Below, piece after piece: positions 12,705-23,615 of a DNA stretch of 64,000 nt. The stretch is from contig CAXKWD010000006.1 of NCBI GenBank assembly GCA_964059195.1, positions 177,194,825 to 177,258,824 of the forward strand. The letters are read 5' to 3'. Position numbers and translations under genes: made by a program. Under the pieces are notes generated by a model. The model worked only from the letters and a program-made list of their open reading frames with translations. It was not told where the DNA came from and searched no databases. The DNA comes from Ectobius pallidus (taxonomy: Eukaryota > Arthropoda > Insecta > Blattodea > Ectobiidae). Position 1 is the first letter of the stretch. Each line of letters opens with the position of its first letter.

Positions 12705-15700
12705 TACAAAGTACTCCCAGAATGCCTTGTCCAGGGTGCCAGCCTCGAAGAAGAGTCTCTGGTTGACAATTGCTCTCTGCTTGATGTCCTTGGGGTAAAG
12801 CAGGTCGTCGCTAGCATACGTATCCACGAGATAGCCCAAGATGGCGCGGCTGGAACAAATGCAAGGAGATTCTCTCTATCGGTACTTTAAACGAAGGAAA
12901 GTGGTTTTCTTTTAATTCAGCTGTATTTGTACTCCTTTCAGCTACAAGTCATATTGTAGGTGGCTTTGTCTACTTTTGTCATACCTTGGAAATAAAAGCA
13001 TCGCTAACATCTGACATTTCCAACCTAGACGGAAGAGGGATAATGAATACAAGCCTAAATGGGCAAACATTGTCCGATTTGGACGGAACCCACTATGCAG
13101 GGGTTTTCTGGGCCAGGGAACTCGAATCTAAGGTCGTTTTCCCCTTGGTGCGCTTTCTAATCTTGGAATTCACATCAAAGCCGGATTCATAGCTGTTGCA
13201 TCAATTATTAATCGTGTAGTTTAGGCCTATGAATGATTCACGTGCAAGTGTTAGTAATACTGTTTTAATTCTGTTACTCTTAATGTATAGAAAGATGTAA
13301 AGTTGCTATGGTTACAATTGAACGGAAGATTAAAAATTAAGAGAAAAATAATTAAATTGTTATATTTATTAACACTTTGCACGCGAAACATTTATAGGCC
13401 TAAACTAAACGATTGACAGGCCTAATTAATGAAACAGCTAAACATCCGGCTTTGAAGTGAATTCCACGATTAGAAAGCATAGCATAGGAAAAACAACCTC
13501 AAATTCGAGTTCCCTGCCCCAGAAAACCCCTGCATAGTGAGTTTTATCCAAATCGAACAATGTTTGCCTATTTAGGCCTATATTCATTATCCTTCTTCCG
13601 TCTTGGGTGAAAATTTCAGATGTCTGCGTGCCTTGACATTATAAACAAATGACTCGACCAGCATGGGCTTACAACATGCAAGCGATCGCGATGCTTTTAT
13701 TTCCAAGGTATGACATAAGTAGACAAAGCCACCTGTTCATTGGTTTGACAATTGAAATGAAGGGGCTAGTTCCATAAGGGCGTAAGGCACAACAGCAAAG
13801 TTGTGAGAAATCTTAATGTTTCTAAGCAATGCTACCACTTAGAAAGCACAGGTCTTTTCTTATGACTGAGCAGAGGTTTAAGGCACAAGTATAAATTGTT
13901 CACTGAGTATTTAAGAGATATGAGGAGAAGGCATAAATGTTAAAAGCTCAGAATTCAATATGTGCCTTACGCCCTTATGGAACTAGCCCCTTCAAATGTA
14001 TTACTGAAAACTGATGCTTCAAAAGCGCAAAAAAAAAAAAATGCACGTTTTCTTCCCGTTTTTCACTCATAACTGGAGAACGAAAGCTAAAATTAAAAAT
14101 GTACTATGCCAGAAACCTGCACGGGAATGTACTCAACAACTTTCCAAAGTTTCATGGCGATCGGATGAATGTTGTAGTAATGCATAAAGGACAAAGCAGA
14201 CATACATTCGTTTTTATATACAGATAGATAAGACGTAAAACAATAATAATTTTTAAAAAACGTATGTAATTAATGTAATTTATTTAAAAAGGTGTCAGTG
14301 TTATTAAATATAATATTAAAATTACTTTTCTATTAAATAAATTATTTAAATATTAAAAAAATATCAATTGAGCACCTGCTGGTGAAAAATAAATTAAAAC
14401 TGAAAATAAGCCCTGGTGTGCACATCTTGCAATGAAGCCACGTATTCTACGTGGAAATGTCATGCGTATCGTTTATGCTTAAGAGTACAAAAAGTCCTGT
14501 GAGTCTATCGCACAAATTCCATGTTACGAGGTCACATGTATGGATCGATAGTTAACTTCCTTAGGTAATCGATATCTCGACATTGTAAACGATGGACTAC
14601 TTTCAGGGGGTGGGGAATTAAATGCGGGTCAAACGTACTAACATAATTGTACCTAATATCACAATTTCCACTATTATGCTCACACTTTATCTTGAGCCGA
14701 AAAAATGCGGGGGTGAGGGGAGCTGATATTGCATGCAGTATAAGAGACTGACTATTGCAGAAGGCGGTGAGTTGAAATCGACGTTGTTTCTGAAGGGTTG
14801 CCAATTACCAGAAAATATAACGTGTGTAGTTTTATGCTGGTACACAATGGAACTAACTGTAATTTGTAGCACTTTCAACTCTCGCTGCCAAACTAAAGAT
14901 TTTATATTGATTCAGATATTATAGTAGAATATATCGCTGGAGAAATGAATATTTAGGCCTATTTAGACAATTTCTCTCCCGGTCTTCAGAATATAGAAAA
15001 TCGTTTAAAAGTCGTAGCATTATACATGTAGGCCTACTTGAATACGCACTTTCACATGCCTGAATTGATGTCATTTAACTAAATACCTTTCGCGAAAGTT
15101 TGTAGGTAATTAATACAACACAATTAAAACAACGAAATAATAAAACTTGACTTGTTCTTTTCTCCAACGACAGATTCAGCTTAAAAACACATTAATTTGC
15201 TTTTCCTTCCATTTAATTTATTTGGTTTATTATTTCGCTGATATCCGATACTTCTTCGTTTAAAGAATCTTTATTTTTAACCTCGTTGTCACTTATATCG
15301 ACCGTTTCCACAACACCAGTACTTTTCTTCTAATACCCCTGGATTTATTCTGTCATTTTCAGAATAATATGATGTAAAAAAATTAAAAAAAATTGACGGT
15401 AGCTCAAGAATGTCTCAACGGGAAGTTTTTCGGTATGGCAATACTGGGGACGGGTCGCGATCTTCATTTTCTCGAGCGAGGCCTTCTTTATATGGACGGT
15501 TTTCAGCATTATGGAGTGTTTAGCTCAAGATAAAGTGTGCGAATAAATCAATACAATTATTTTCCTTGCCACTACAACATAATTATAATCTATTAGGCCT
15601 TCCTCACGTTTCAAATTCTTATTTTAGGCTTTTTATTAAAAATTAAGCAATTTATTAACCAGAACATCTACTCACCGTAAAATACTCGACAGACTCACCA

Positions 15701-18700
15701 CGGAATACCAATCACTACTGCACTCATTGCCGTAGGAAACATTCTTTAACAGTATTGTTGCCAACAAAAAGAAACCAACACAAATCATTAATATAAACCT
15801 TTTTTATATGTCATCTCCATTGTCGCGTTTCTGTTACACGCATTGAAATAATAATGATAATAATAACAATAATATACAGTGGCGTAATTACGGGGTGGCA
15901 AGGAGTGGCAGTTGCCACCCCAGAATTCCCAAACCCCTCTTTTTGCCACCCCAAAAATCTGCACAAACGTGGCACAATCTTGACTCTTTATTAATGCATT
16001 TATTAATATGCATATTCTGCATATTATAATTGATTCAACAAAAGCATTCTGGCACTTTCTTATATCAGTTTACCTGATTTTAATTGCAATAGCGATAGTA
16101 ATAAATTTTCTGAAGGGTAATTATAAGTAAGCCCCGGATTTTTTCGTGGAATAGCCCTTTTTAGGCTTTGAACAAACGATTTTAGCCGTCTTAATCAAAC
16201 ATAATAATGAACACTAATATTAACACCGAAAATCATATTAACCTATAATTTTGACACAGTTATTCTAGTTTTTTTTTTTTTAATACAAAATAAACAAGTA
16301 ATTATTCCTAATATCGCCACTCGAAAAATAGCATAAACAATTGAGATATTTACCCTTCAATGATACAATTATTCAATACACCACTCAGTTCACTTCCGAT
16401 CTACAAAAATAAGTAGACTCGAGTGTCACGAATTTGTTCCTTTAATATACTTCTCTGTCGTTGGTCGACAACTTGTTATTTTAAAGTTGACAATGGATTA
16501 GTTGCAGATTTCAAAGTATTGCACCGGCTCAAGTTTGATTTCTTGCGATGGCGAGGCGGCACATTTTCGAGTTACAAAAACAAAGCGACATATAAATTGT
16601 TAATTTCTGTGCGTTGTATAAATTTATTTTTATTATGTGTTTTCTTAAAATGCACAAATTCTCACATATTTTATTTTCCTTTGTATGAATTGGAAAATCT
16701 TTTCAAAAATAGTGTTTTTCTGCAAAACTCCTCTGTGACCCTAGTTTTTTTTCAGAAAAAAAGTCCTCATTAGCCCCTGTAGTCCCATTTGGCCCTTTTT
16801 AGATTCTATAAGATTCATATATTCGGAATCAAGGGGCATGAAACTGAAAAATACGTTAACATGTTCTAATTAGGAAGCTGGGGGGGGGGGGGAATAGGTA
16901 AAAACCTTCAAATAAGGGCCCTAGTCATGCTAAAACAATACAGCGTAGAGAAAGTTATGCGAGTGTTTGGTGTCAGATTCTTACTTACCTTTCTCCCAGA
17001 GCGAATCCGTTGTCATTGACAGTGGGCACAGTGAACTGGGGGTTCATCTGAAAACATGACAAAGCCCGTTATTCTCACGGGTGTTTTTGATAGAGACAAC
17101 ACTATTACATAGGCGTATAAAATCAATGTGGCTGTTTTCTCGGTCTGTGTGAAATCTACTGAACGCAGAGATCTGAAATTTTAAACGTAGATGGACTAAA
17201 GGGTGGGCGAATGCACCTCGAAGCCGAATTTTTACTTTCTCGCATATACGTAGTATAGAGAAAGTATTGTGATGGTGACAAAAAATCGAAATCGAGATGA
17301 CACCGGGAAAGCATGTTTCACGATGCCTAGAAACCGAAAAACGTGTTTTTGGAATGACGTCTGTCCGTCTGTCTGTGGACAAGCACAGCGGATAAACGGT
17401 TCATTGTATTTACTTCATTTTTTGAATTAAGGACTTTTTCGAAATTTTGTCGAACCGCCCAGAATTTGGGTTTTATAGCTGAAATATTAAGGGGACTTTT
17501 CATGAAAACTTTTTTAAAAATTTTGATTTTAAAAAAATTGGCTCTAACGATTTTAATAAAAATTTTAAATTGAAAACTCTTATATATAACTAATGAAATG
17601 GCTATATCCGTATTTCTGCAAAAATGACTTAAGGGGTACTTTACTCGTATCCATTTTCAATTTTTCTAGATTATATCCATTACAGTAGGCGATACATGAA
17701 AACCTACCATAGTAAAAATGTAGAGAAAATTAAAGAGAACATTTTTTTGTTTAATACATTTCTTTATAAAATTAATAGGTACCAAGATAACAATGAAATA
17801 ACATGACTCAAATGCGAATTTCAGAACACACACTTTGATTAAAATATGAATATTCTTGTTGCCCATAGTAACAAGTATACTATAATCTTATTACTGTTGT
17901 GAAATGTAGTCAGTTCACCACAGTCGTAATGAACACACCAAAATCAGTTAGAGCGAGGTGGTATAGGGCAAGGGCGCCCATATGATATTTTCTAGGGGGG
18001 GGGGCCAAATTTTTAGTTAATTTATTTTTTGTCCCTTTAACTTCTTGGGTTAGTTTGTAACATTACATTAATAATATAGGCTAATAATGTAAGTGCAACA
18101 ATGAAGTAGCCAGAAAATAATTTCGGGGAGGATTGGAAGTGGCAGGGGATTTGGAATACCCCCAAGCAAGGGGGTCGTGGGTCCATCCCCAGAAAATTTT
18201 AAAATATTCAACTAATTAAAATCACTTTTTACGCTATTTTAGCACTGAAAAACAAGTTATTAAATTTGTTTACCATACTCTAAGACATGCGAACTTAAAC
18301 AAACCTAAGTTATAATACTCATTACTATTTATAAGAAAAGTTAAATAACACAAGGAACAATGGAAATAACAGGCCTACTCATTATGTTATGGAAACAAAA
18401 TAACTGCTATATCATATTTGACACACCCACAAAAATTGTTTAATTTAATTTATTAATTTTTTTTAAATACAAAAATAGACTTTTAGGTTTTGATTTTTGG
18501 CGGTCCAAACCCCCAGGATCCCCTTTTCTAATCCAGTGTGGATTCTGCTTCCATGGTGTCGATATGGTAAAACTTCTGCAAACTTATGTCTCTACTGACT
18601 TTCAAATAATTGTCTTAAAAGAAAAAAAAACAGAGTATAATTATTAATATTGAATTTTTTCCTTTCCCTGAGAGCTAGGGGGGGGGCCGCGGCCCCCCCT

Positions 18701-21206
18701 GCCCCCGGGTATGGGCGCCCTTGGTATAGGGTAATAAAGAAAAGGTCCTGGGTTCAAATCAAACCTCGTAGGTTCTTTGTAATAACTCATTAGTGCTATC
18801 GAAGCATTGATTTTCAGTAATATATTTCAATTGCAGATGGCCTTGCCTACTTTTGTCATGATTTGGAAATAAAAGAATCGCTTCATTTTGGCAATTCATT
18901 TGTTTAAGCCCTAATATTTTTCAATGACCAGGTGGCCTTGGTCTGTAGCTATCATGTATGTATAGATTATTGTTAGCGCTTCGATTTTATTTGGCCGCTC
19001 TGTTCAATTCGTTTGTTTATGATAGTGATTAATATTGTGAATCAATTGTAGATTTGTAACTGTTTCATTAATTATATTAATCGTTTAGTAGGCTATATGA
19101 AAGTCCACCGCTGTGGCTCAGGGGATGCGCTCAATCCTCTCACGCAGCGGGCCCGGGTTCGATTCCTGGTCGGGACAAGTTACCTAGGTGAGGTTTTTTC
19201 CGGGGTTTTATCTCACCTTTGAGATAAATGTCGGGTAACTTTAGGCCCTTGTGGTCCCCGGATATCATCTGGCCGTCATTATCATCTTCGTCCCATCCTC
19301 GCCTTGTTCTGAGTGAGTGTGTGTGTGTGTGTGTGTAAATAGTGTGTATCGTCCTATGTGTTCGTGTTGTCTCGGAGGTGGCCCCGGCATTGGGCTGATC
19401 ACTCATCCGGGGAGGCCCTCCATGTCCTTGTCTGGTCAAAAAAGTATGTATGTGATCCAAAGATAATCCCTCTCCCGACAGGTCGCGGCCCTGTAATGCC
19501 CGGGCGGCTTGGGTCGCTTAAATCCTACAAGGAAGAGGTAAAACTACGAGAAAGAAAGAAAGAAAGAATAGTATATGAATGTTTCGCCTACAAGTGTTAA
19601 TAAATATAATATTTTAATTATTTTGCTCTTAATTTTTATCTTTCAATTAATTATCGTGGGTGAAGCCACGGGGATCTGGTAGTATTACCAAAAATTAAAA
19701 TCATTAATAAAAAATTAAACTTTTTACTAAAACTTAAAGCAAGAAATCAATCGTTTATAATAATAATTACAGATAAGGCACTGGAAATACGATTGAACTT
19801 GCATTTTACAATCCTCAGGCGAGTTCATAAATGCTTTTTCAGTGCACGCTCTCTAAAACAGCTGCTTGTCGGACTGGTAACAGCAACCAAGGCCGCTAAA
19901 ATTGCATAAAACTGCATTAAAATGCAGTAAAGTCGTCATGGCAATCTACAGTGTGTCCCACGCAAGAGTTGGCCAATGACGCGGGTTCCTGCGGCGCGGT
20001 GGGCACAGCTCCAACTCCCGAGCGATCGGGTGAAATATCTACGCTAATGAAGCCGCGATCGGTGTTATGATTCAGGTTCTCACATTTACAGTTGGAATTA
20101 CAATGAAAATAACCACGTACCTCATCATAAGATATGTTGGAAATGTCCTCCTCTTGCATCCACACAACATTGGAACCTTTTTAAGAAATTTTCTTTCACG
20201 CGCATAAGTTCAGCTTCCGAGATAGAATTAATTTCTCTTCTGATATTGTCTTTAAGTTCTTCTAATGTGTGTGGGTTTGATCTAATTTCTGTTCAGTAAG
20301 TACGCGCCGCTTGGTCCCTCGTTTACTAGGCTATCGAGAATCGAACCCGTTTCCCGAAGTTTGCTTACAAGTTTTCGCACGGCTTCTCTGCTTGGAGGAC
20401 GTACACCTAGGAATTTTGCTAAAAACCGACGTCTTGCGTCCTTGCAAGATGAAAGAAAATTTCCTAAAATGGTGTCAGTGTTGTGTGGATGCGAGAGGAG
20501 AACATTTCCAACATCTCTTGTGATGAGGTACTGGTACGTGTTTATTTTCATTGTAATTTTAACTGTAAATGTGAGAACCTGAATCATAACACCGATCGCG
20601 GCTTCATTAGCGTAGATATTTCACCCGATCGCTCGGGAGTTGGAGCTGTGCCCGCCGCGCCGCAGGAACCCGCGTCATTGGCCAACTCTTGCGTGGGACA
20701 CACTGTATAAACAAAACACAGATGGCATTGACCAGTCACACCAACTTTAACATAGATTTAAGCATATATTCGGTCATAAAACAACAAAGTTAAGCCAACA
20801 TGTTTGTTTATGATAACTAGAAACTCTACCAGGGTTTTTCGCAAAACACGATAGCCTACTTCATCATGTAGAACAACAAATATAAGCCAACAACTTTTCA
20901 CATCTTGATTCACAAGTGAATCGTTGCTTACCATGGATGCACCAGCATTTAATTCCAATATATTCCTCGTGAACATTATTGCTTAGCTAAATTCCTTACC
21001 TTCAAGAATTGCTCGGTTCTGTTCTCTAGATTCTCCAAGCTGACGGGTCTGAGGTTCGCATCCAAGTCCAAGTATTTGAGGAGCAGAAGCACGGAGTGGC
21101 AGGGCGTGCTGCCCAGCGTGTAGTAGACGTCCAGGGGCATAACTTTGTAGTTCGCCGCGCGCGGGGAAACGGGGGGCTTCTTGTGACCGGGCTCAGATTT
21201 ACTCAT
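8914..21206 (-). CDS. GST-2: divergent delta-class-like glutathione S-transferase, five coding exons
   Basis: The spliced product is 227 aa from the first ATG (21206), or 205 aa from Met23 (21140), where delta GSTs normally begin. Coding exons in transcript order are 21000-21206, 16989-17047, 12708-12849, 10329-10460 and 8914-9057; all junctions are GT-AG and the total of 684 bp stays in frame. The N-terminal thioredoxin-like domain has YYTLGSTPCHSVLLL, with the candidate catalytic Ser at residue 11 of the short form, then NPQFTVPT and [12 protein letters not shown]. The glutathione-binding His of the family (NPQH) is Phe here. The C-terminal helical domain covers YPKDIKQRAIVNQRL to the end, with about 12 residues missing relative to GST-1 at the start of exon 4. 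It lies downstream of GST-1 on the same strand and is its likely tandem paralog. The reading frame is intact, but catalytic competence with glutathione is uncertain. Confidence 0.88.
9058..9887. other. GST-2 intron 4, 3' part
   Basis: No gene, tRNA or recognised transposon was seen. It contains a short poly-A run (about 9607-9619) on the plus strand. Confidence 0.5.
9888..10318 (-). mobile_element. Non-LTR retrotransposon 3' remnant
   Basis: On the minus strand it encodes a LINE-like C-terminus (FPVHRFALSERCPRYMG, then KAYNDFSEETKQL), followed by an A/T-rich 3' region ending in TGTGACAATAAATTACTTAC. It begins about 10 nt into GST-2 intron 4. Heavily 5'-truncated. Confidence 0.6.
10329..10460 (-). 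CDS. GST-2 coding exon 4
   Basis: 44 codons, phase 0: HGKAGKLFDALDIL, WIAGDNKTIADFSL and VSSVASIE. The IAGDxxTIAD motif is the conserved N-capping region of the GST C-terminal domain. It is 36 bp shorter than GST-1 exon 4. The donor GAG|GTAACA is followed within about 10 nt by a LINE remnant. Confidence 0.9.
10574..11823. repeat. Long fold-back element, about 1.25 kb
   Basis: The left arm (10574 to about 11030) and right arm (about 11385-11823) are inverted matches along nearly their whole length. Paired landmarks include tagtatattgcga with tcgcaatatacta, ttgcatgctattttt with its complement, and the stretch around cattcccacac. The spacer is about 350 bp. A GC-rich hairpin built on cccgaggcgcagccgaggg sits in the left arm. 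It lies in GST-2 intron 3; no coding capacity. Confidence 0.8.
11984..12067. repeat. (AAT)n microsatellite
   Basis: About 84 bp of AAT units with one interruption, in GST-2 intron 3. Confidence 0.95.
12075..12665 (-). mobile_element. Non-LTR retrotransposon reverse transcriptase C-terminal remnant
   Basis: Read on the minus strand with frameshifts, it shows the familiar order of a LINE C-terminus: EQVKKFKYVGAIITDTN, GNACFYAV, LLSSRLLSRNLK, a degenerate LYGCETW-type block, then GKRPLRRPRHRWEDNIRIDL and REVGFAWDDW. Multiple stops and frameshifts make it dead. Shorter pieces of the same 3' end lie at about 25291, 38860, 54900 and 60350. Confidence 0.75.
12673..12705. repeat. (AAT)n microsatellite at a splice donor
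   Basis: About 30 bp of AAT units abutting the donor of GST-2 exon 3. The intron begins GTAATTATTATT on the minus strand. Confidence 0.9.
12708..12849 (-). CDS. GST-2 coding exon 3
   Basis: 142 bp, the same as GST-1 exon 3. It encodes SRAILGYLVDTY, YPKDIKQRAIVNQRLFF and AFWEYF. The donor is TTT|GTAATT, and the intron runs directly into an (ATT)n microsatellite. Confidence 0.9.
12957..13734. repeat. Fold-back element in GST-2 intron 2
   Basis: The arms share inverted matches such as taggtggctttgtctac with gtagacaaagccacct, and a long block around ccctgccccagaaaacccctg. The spacer is about 130 bp. Single-arm relatives occur at about 18830-19100 and 32080-32300. No coding sequence. Confidence 0.75.
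13760..13992. mobile_element. Short MITE with perfect 32-bp inverted ends
   Basis: The termini begin AAGGGGCTAGTTCCATAAGG and are perfectly inverted over 32 bp; the interior of about 170 bp is non-coding. I could not identify a convincing target duplication, so the superfamily is open. Confidence 0.8.
14681..15539. mobile_element. Non-autonomous DNA element with CACACTTTATCTTGAGC inverted ends
   Basis: The left end CACACTTTATCTTGAGC is inverted at 15523-15539. A related copy at about 32555-33785, in opposite orientation across the shared part, carries a mariner insertion, so this copy provides the empty site. It lies in GST-2 intron 2. Confidence 0.65.
15870..16988. other. GST-2 intron 2, 5' part: repeat fragments and poly-G
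   Basis: About 15878 begins cagtggcgtaattacgg, a terminus-like sequence also seen at 31551. About 16015-16085 matches the tail of the modular repeat (7440-8830). A run of 13 G lies at 16880-16892. No gene seen. Confidence 0.45.
16989..17047 (-). CDS. GST-2 coding exon 2
   Basis: 59 bp, 19 codons plus 2 nt: [19 protein letters not shown]. Acceptor TTTTCAG and donor AAAG|GTAAGT. Same length and phase as GST-1 exon 2. It holds the His-to-Phe change. Confidence 0.9.
17220..17650. repeat. Interspersed repeat, family H
   Basis: It carries the order agagaaagtattg, a (gtct)n tract, then a run of TTTT/AAAA-rich sequence. A related copy lies at about 55735-56565. Non-coding. Confidence 0.5.
17969..18723. 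mobile_element. hAT-type MITE (CAAGGGCGCCCATA termini)
   Basis: Inverted CAAGGGCGCCCATA termini are flanked by a perfect 8-bp duplication gtataggg (17961-17968 and 18724-18731). G-rich subterminal tracts lie inside both ends. In GST-2 intron 1. Confidence 0.92.
18830..19690 (+). mobile_element. Helitron-like repeat copy interrupted by a SINE
   Basis: It shares its body with about 32080-32305, which ends in CTAG. This copy ends near ccacggggatctggtag. The SINE at 19102-19571 interrupts it. Assignment to Helitrons rests only on the 3' end and is tentative. Confidence 0.4.
19102..19571 (+). mobile_element. tRNA-derived SINE
   Basis: The 5' region has an A-box-like ctgtggctcaggggatgcg and a B box gggttcgattcc (about 19155). 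It ends in a GAAA-repeat tail and is flanked by an 8-bp duplication tatatgaa (19094-19101 and 19572-19579). Related sequence at 13205 and 32185 runs through without it. Confidence 0.85.
19830..20990 (+). repeat. Interspersed repeat, family B (interrupted copy)
   Basis: Matches 2520-2935 on both sides of the transposon at 19949-20705. Its right end reaches almost to the splice donor of GST-2 exon 1 (20998-20999). Confidence 0.7.
19949..20705. mobile_element. TA-target DNA transposon derivative with about 225-bp inverted ends
   Basis: Termini CAGTGTGTCCCACGCAAG are inverted at the other end and flanked by TA on both sides; the empty site at 2661 has a single TA. The arms are inverted over roughly 225 bp. 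The minus strand encodes ARRRFLAKFLGVRPPSREAV followed by RKLVSKLRETGSILD. That resembles the helix-turn-helix N-terminus common in insect Tc1/mariner-related transposases. Confidence 0.8.
21000..21206 (-). CDS. GST-2 coding exon 1
   Basis: 69 codons, phase 0 at the donor (AAG|GTAAGG). It encodes a 22-residue leader rich in Lys and Pro (MSKSEPGHKKPPVSPR) ahead of MPLDVYYTLGSTPC. A strong acceptor just upstream (21220-21221) suggests a non-coding 5' exon. Confidence 0.85.
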
Positions 21207-21209
21207 CCC

Positions 21210-21240
21210 CGGAACAATGCTGTCAGAAAAACAGACATTT
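21210..21240 (-). promoter_or_regulatory. Probable splice acceptor of a 5' untranslated exon, GST-2
   Basis: On the minus strand a pyrimidine-rich tract reads TGTCTGTTTTTCTGACAG, followed 13 nt later by the ATG. This implies that transcription starts further upstream and that the true promoter is not next to the ATG. Confidence 0.5.
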
Positions 21241-21257
21241 GATTCAGTGTGTGTGTT

Positions 21258-21650
21258 TTTGAAGTGAAACTTCTTTAGCCGCGCTAGGAGTAAATCGAGA
21301 GCTAACCCAAACTTCCGTTACGAACAAAATCGTCACGAAAGTAGTGGGGCTGTGACGGAACGGACTGCACAGAAAACAATCAACTCAATGATTAGTCTTA
21401 TCCAAAATTTAAAAAAATAAAAAATCCAAAATTCAAAAATCGAAAATTTTAAAATCTAAAAATCCAAAATTAAAAAATTAAAAAACAATTACGGGAGCGC
21501 GCGGGGGAAAGGTATCAGGCATTGAGTGGGGGGCTGTTACTGCTTCGAGCAGTGGCGTGGTGAAATCCAAAATTAAAAAATCCAATAATGCAAAATTGAA
21601 AACATCTAAAAATTAAAACAAGTTTCACTTCTGTCGTGTGAAGTCCACGC
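21258..21650. repeat. AT-rich element with GTGAAACTT ends
   Basis: It starts tgaagtgaaacttctttagc and ends near acaagtttcacttctgtcg. In between lies a degenerate array of ATCCAAAATTAAAAAAT units. Relatives are at about 54690-55290 and 60395-60930, with a single end at about 24240. It lies just upstream of GST-2. Confidence 0.55.
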
Positions 21651-21970
21651 ACACTTTTATATATATATTTTTATTACATGCTTATTTCTGCAAGTTTTCA
21701 CTAATTTCAGGTAATTAATGGATTTCATTCCACTAGTGCTGATTTGAGTAAAGTGGAGAAAAAATTCAGCAAAAAAAAATGGAATAAAACCTAACAGAAT
21801 GTATAAAAAAAATCTGAGTGCTGGAGACGCAGAAATTACAGGTTTCATATCCCACATGGAGCTTATATATACCCAATCATTATGTTCAATGACTGATTGG
21901 TTTTTTTATCAAAGGAACTACAGGGCCCTTTTCATAGAATTTTTACACTCATATTATTAGCAAATACATA

Positions 21971-22080
21971 ATATTAGTTATTATTATTAGTCTTCTGTTT
22001 CATAAGAATATTTTCTAATAATATTAGTTATTATTATTAGTCTTCTGTTTCATAAGAATATTTTCTAATAATATTAGTTA
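21971..22080. repeat. 50-bp tandem duplication
   Basis: A unit beginning atattagttattattattag occurs at 21971-22020 and identically at 22021-22070, with a partial third copy. No gene seen in the surrounding 21650-22590. Confidence 0.9.
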
Positions 22081-22591
22081 TGAGTTCATGGCTCTATATT
22101 ATTAGTAAATATTGCTAATATTATTAGTAAATTGTTTCGTAGATTGCAGAACTAATAAAATTTACTGATAATATTAGGTGTTTTTCTATAAGTGTTATTG
22201 GACCAATAACTTATTCTCAAACCCATGTAATTCAGATTTCGTTATCTTAAAGTTGTGGAAAATGAATCACTCTGATTTAATTATCAATTTAGTAAAAGCT
22301 TACATATGCTATCAAAGGAATTTTTGTCATAACAAGTTAGATTAGATTAGATTTAGTACATAAGCCTACTGCTATCTTGAATAAGATTTATTCATTTCTT
22401 AGAGCTAGGTATTATGAAGATATGTAGGCCGTGCTGCTTTGAAATAGTATTGACAAAAAGACAAAACACAAACAACAATCCAGACATAACCTCCAAATCA
22501 ATCAGCTGACTAATTAACTAATAATATTAGTGAAGAGATTTTATGAGTAGTATTCATATCTCTATAAAACAAGACTATCATAACTAATGAA

Positions 22592-22986
22592 TAGGGGCGG
22601 ATTTCTATGACCTAAAAAACATTAAAATATGACCAATAAAATTTAAAATATGACTTTACCACTTACCCATTGTGTACATTTTTTTTAAGTTTCAGTACAA
22701 TTCATTTTATTAAAATATATTGTTGATTATTTAAAATATCTGTAAATTCTCAAAAAATATAATTATAATGCAAAATTTACAAAATATGATATGAAACTTC
22801 AAAATTTCTTTAATATGCACACAAATATGACCTACAATACTTGAAAATTTCCTAAATATGCAGTTATATGCACAATGAAAGCCGTTCCATTTTCACTAGG
22901 ATGCTTGGAATCGGGTTTAAATTAATCTGAAACCTGAAATAGTGCAAAGGGGAAAAATATGACATGTCATAGAAATCTTCCCCCTA
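22592..22986. mobile_element. hAT-type MITE (TAGGGGCGGATTTCTATGAC family)
   Basis: Terminus TAGGGGCGGATTTCTATGAC with a matching inverted end. The interior has repeated AATATGACC motifs. Flanks are only weakly alike (ctaatgaa/gtcatgat), so the target duplication has decayed. Confidence 0.8.
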
Positions 22987-23163
22987 GTCATGATATATTG
23001 ACAAATTTGGCAGACTTAACATAATTGTTGTCGTATTTGTCACAACTGTAGAGTTTTATGAAATAGGGCATTTTATGAAATAAGGCATTTTTATAACTTT
23101 TTGACCCCTACTCCTATGTTGGCCTCATACTTATCGCTAGATCTCATCGCTACATCTTATTGT

Positions 23164-23615
23164 TAGGGGTGGATTTCTATGACCTAAAAATAGGATATAT
23201 GAATGCATTTATAACATAAAAAACATTAAAATATGACCATTAAAATTTAAAATATGACTTTACCACTTACACATTGTGTACATTTTAAAAAAGTTTCGTA
23301 ACAATACATTTTATTAAAATATAATTTTAATTATTTAAAATATCTGTAAATTCTCAAAAAGTATCATTATAATGCAAAATTTACAAAATATGATATGAAA
23401 CTTCAAAATTTCTTTAATATGACCAAAAATATGACCTAATTATGCATATTTATACTAAATATGCTACAATAGTTGAAAATTTCCTAAATATGCAGTTATA
23501 TGCACAATAAAAGAAGTTCCATTTTCACCAGGATGCTTGGAATCTGGTTTAAATTAATCGGAAACCTGAAATAATGCAAAGGGGGAAAATATGACATGTC
23601 ATAGAAATCCGCCCA
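23164..23615. mobile_element. hAT-type MITE (same family)
   Basis: Close relative of the copy at 22592, with the same termini and AATATGACC-rich interior. The right terminal bases are eroded and no target duplication is visible. Confidence 0.78.

Noticed and set aside
16423..16773. 116-codon plus-strand open frame
   Set aside because: No recognisable domain, AT-rich composition, and it lies in the intron of GST-2 on the opposite strand without splice signals.
21971..22080. Possible CRISPR-like direct repeats
   Set aside because: The copies are directly adjacent with no spacers, in a eukaryotic intergenic region. A simple tandem duplication.
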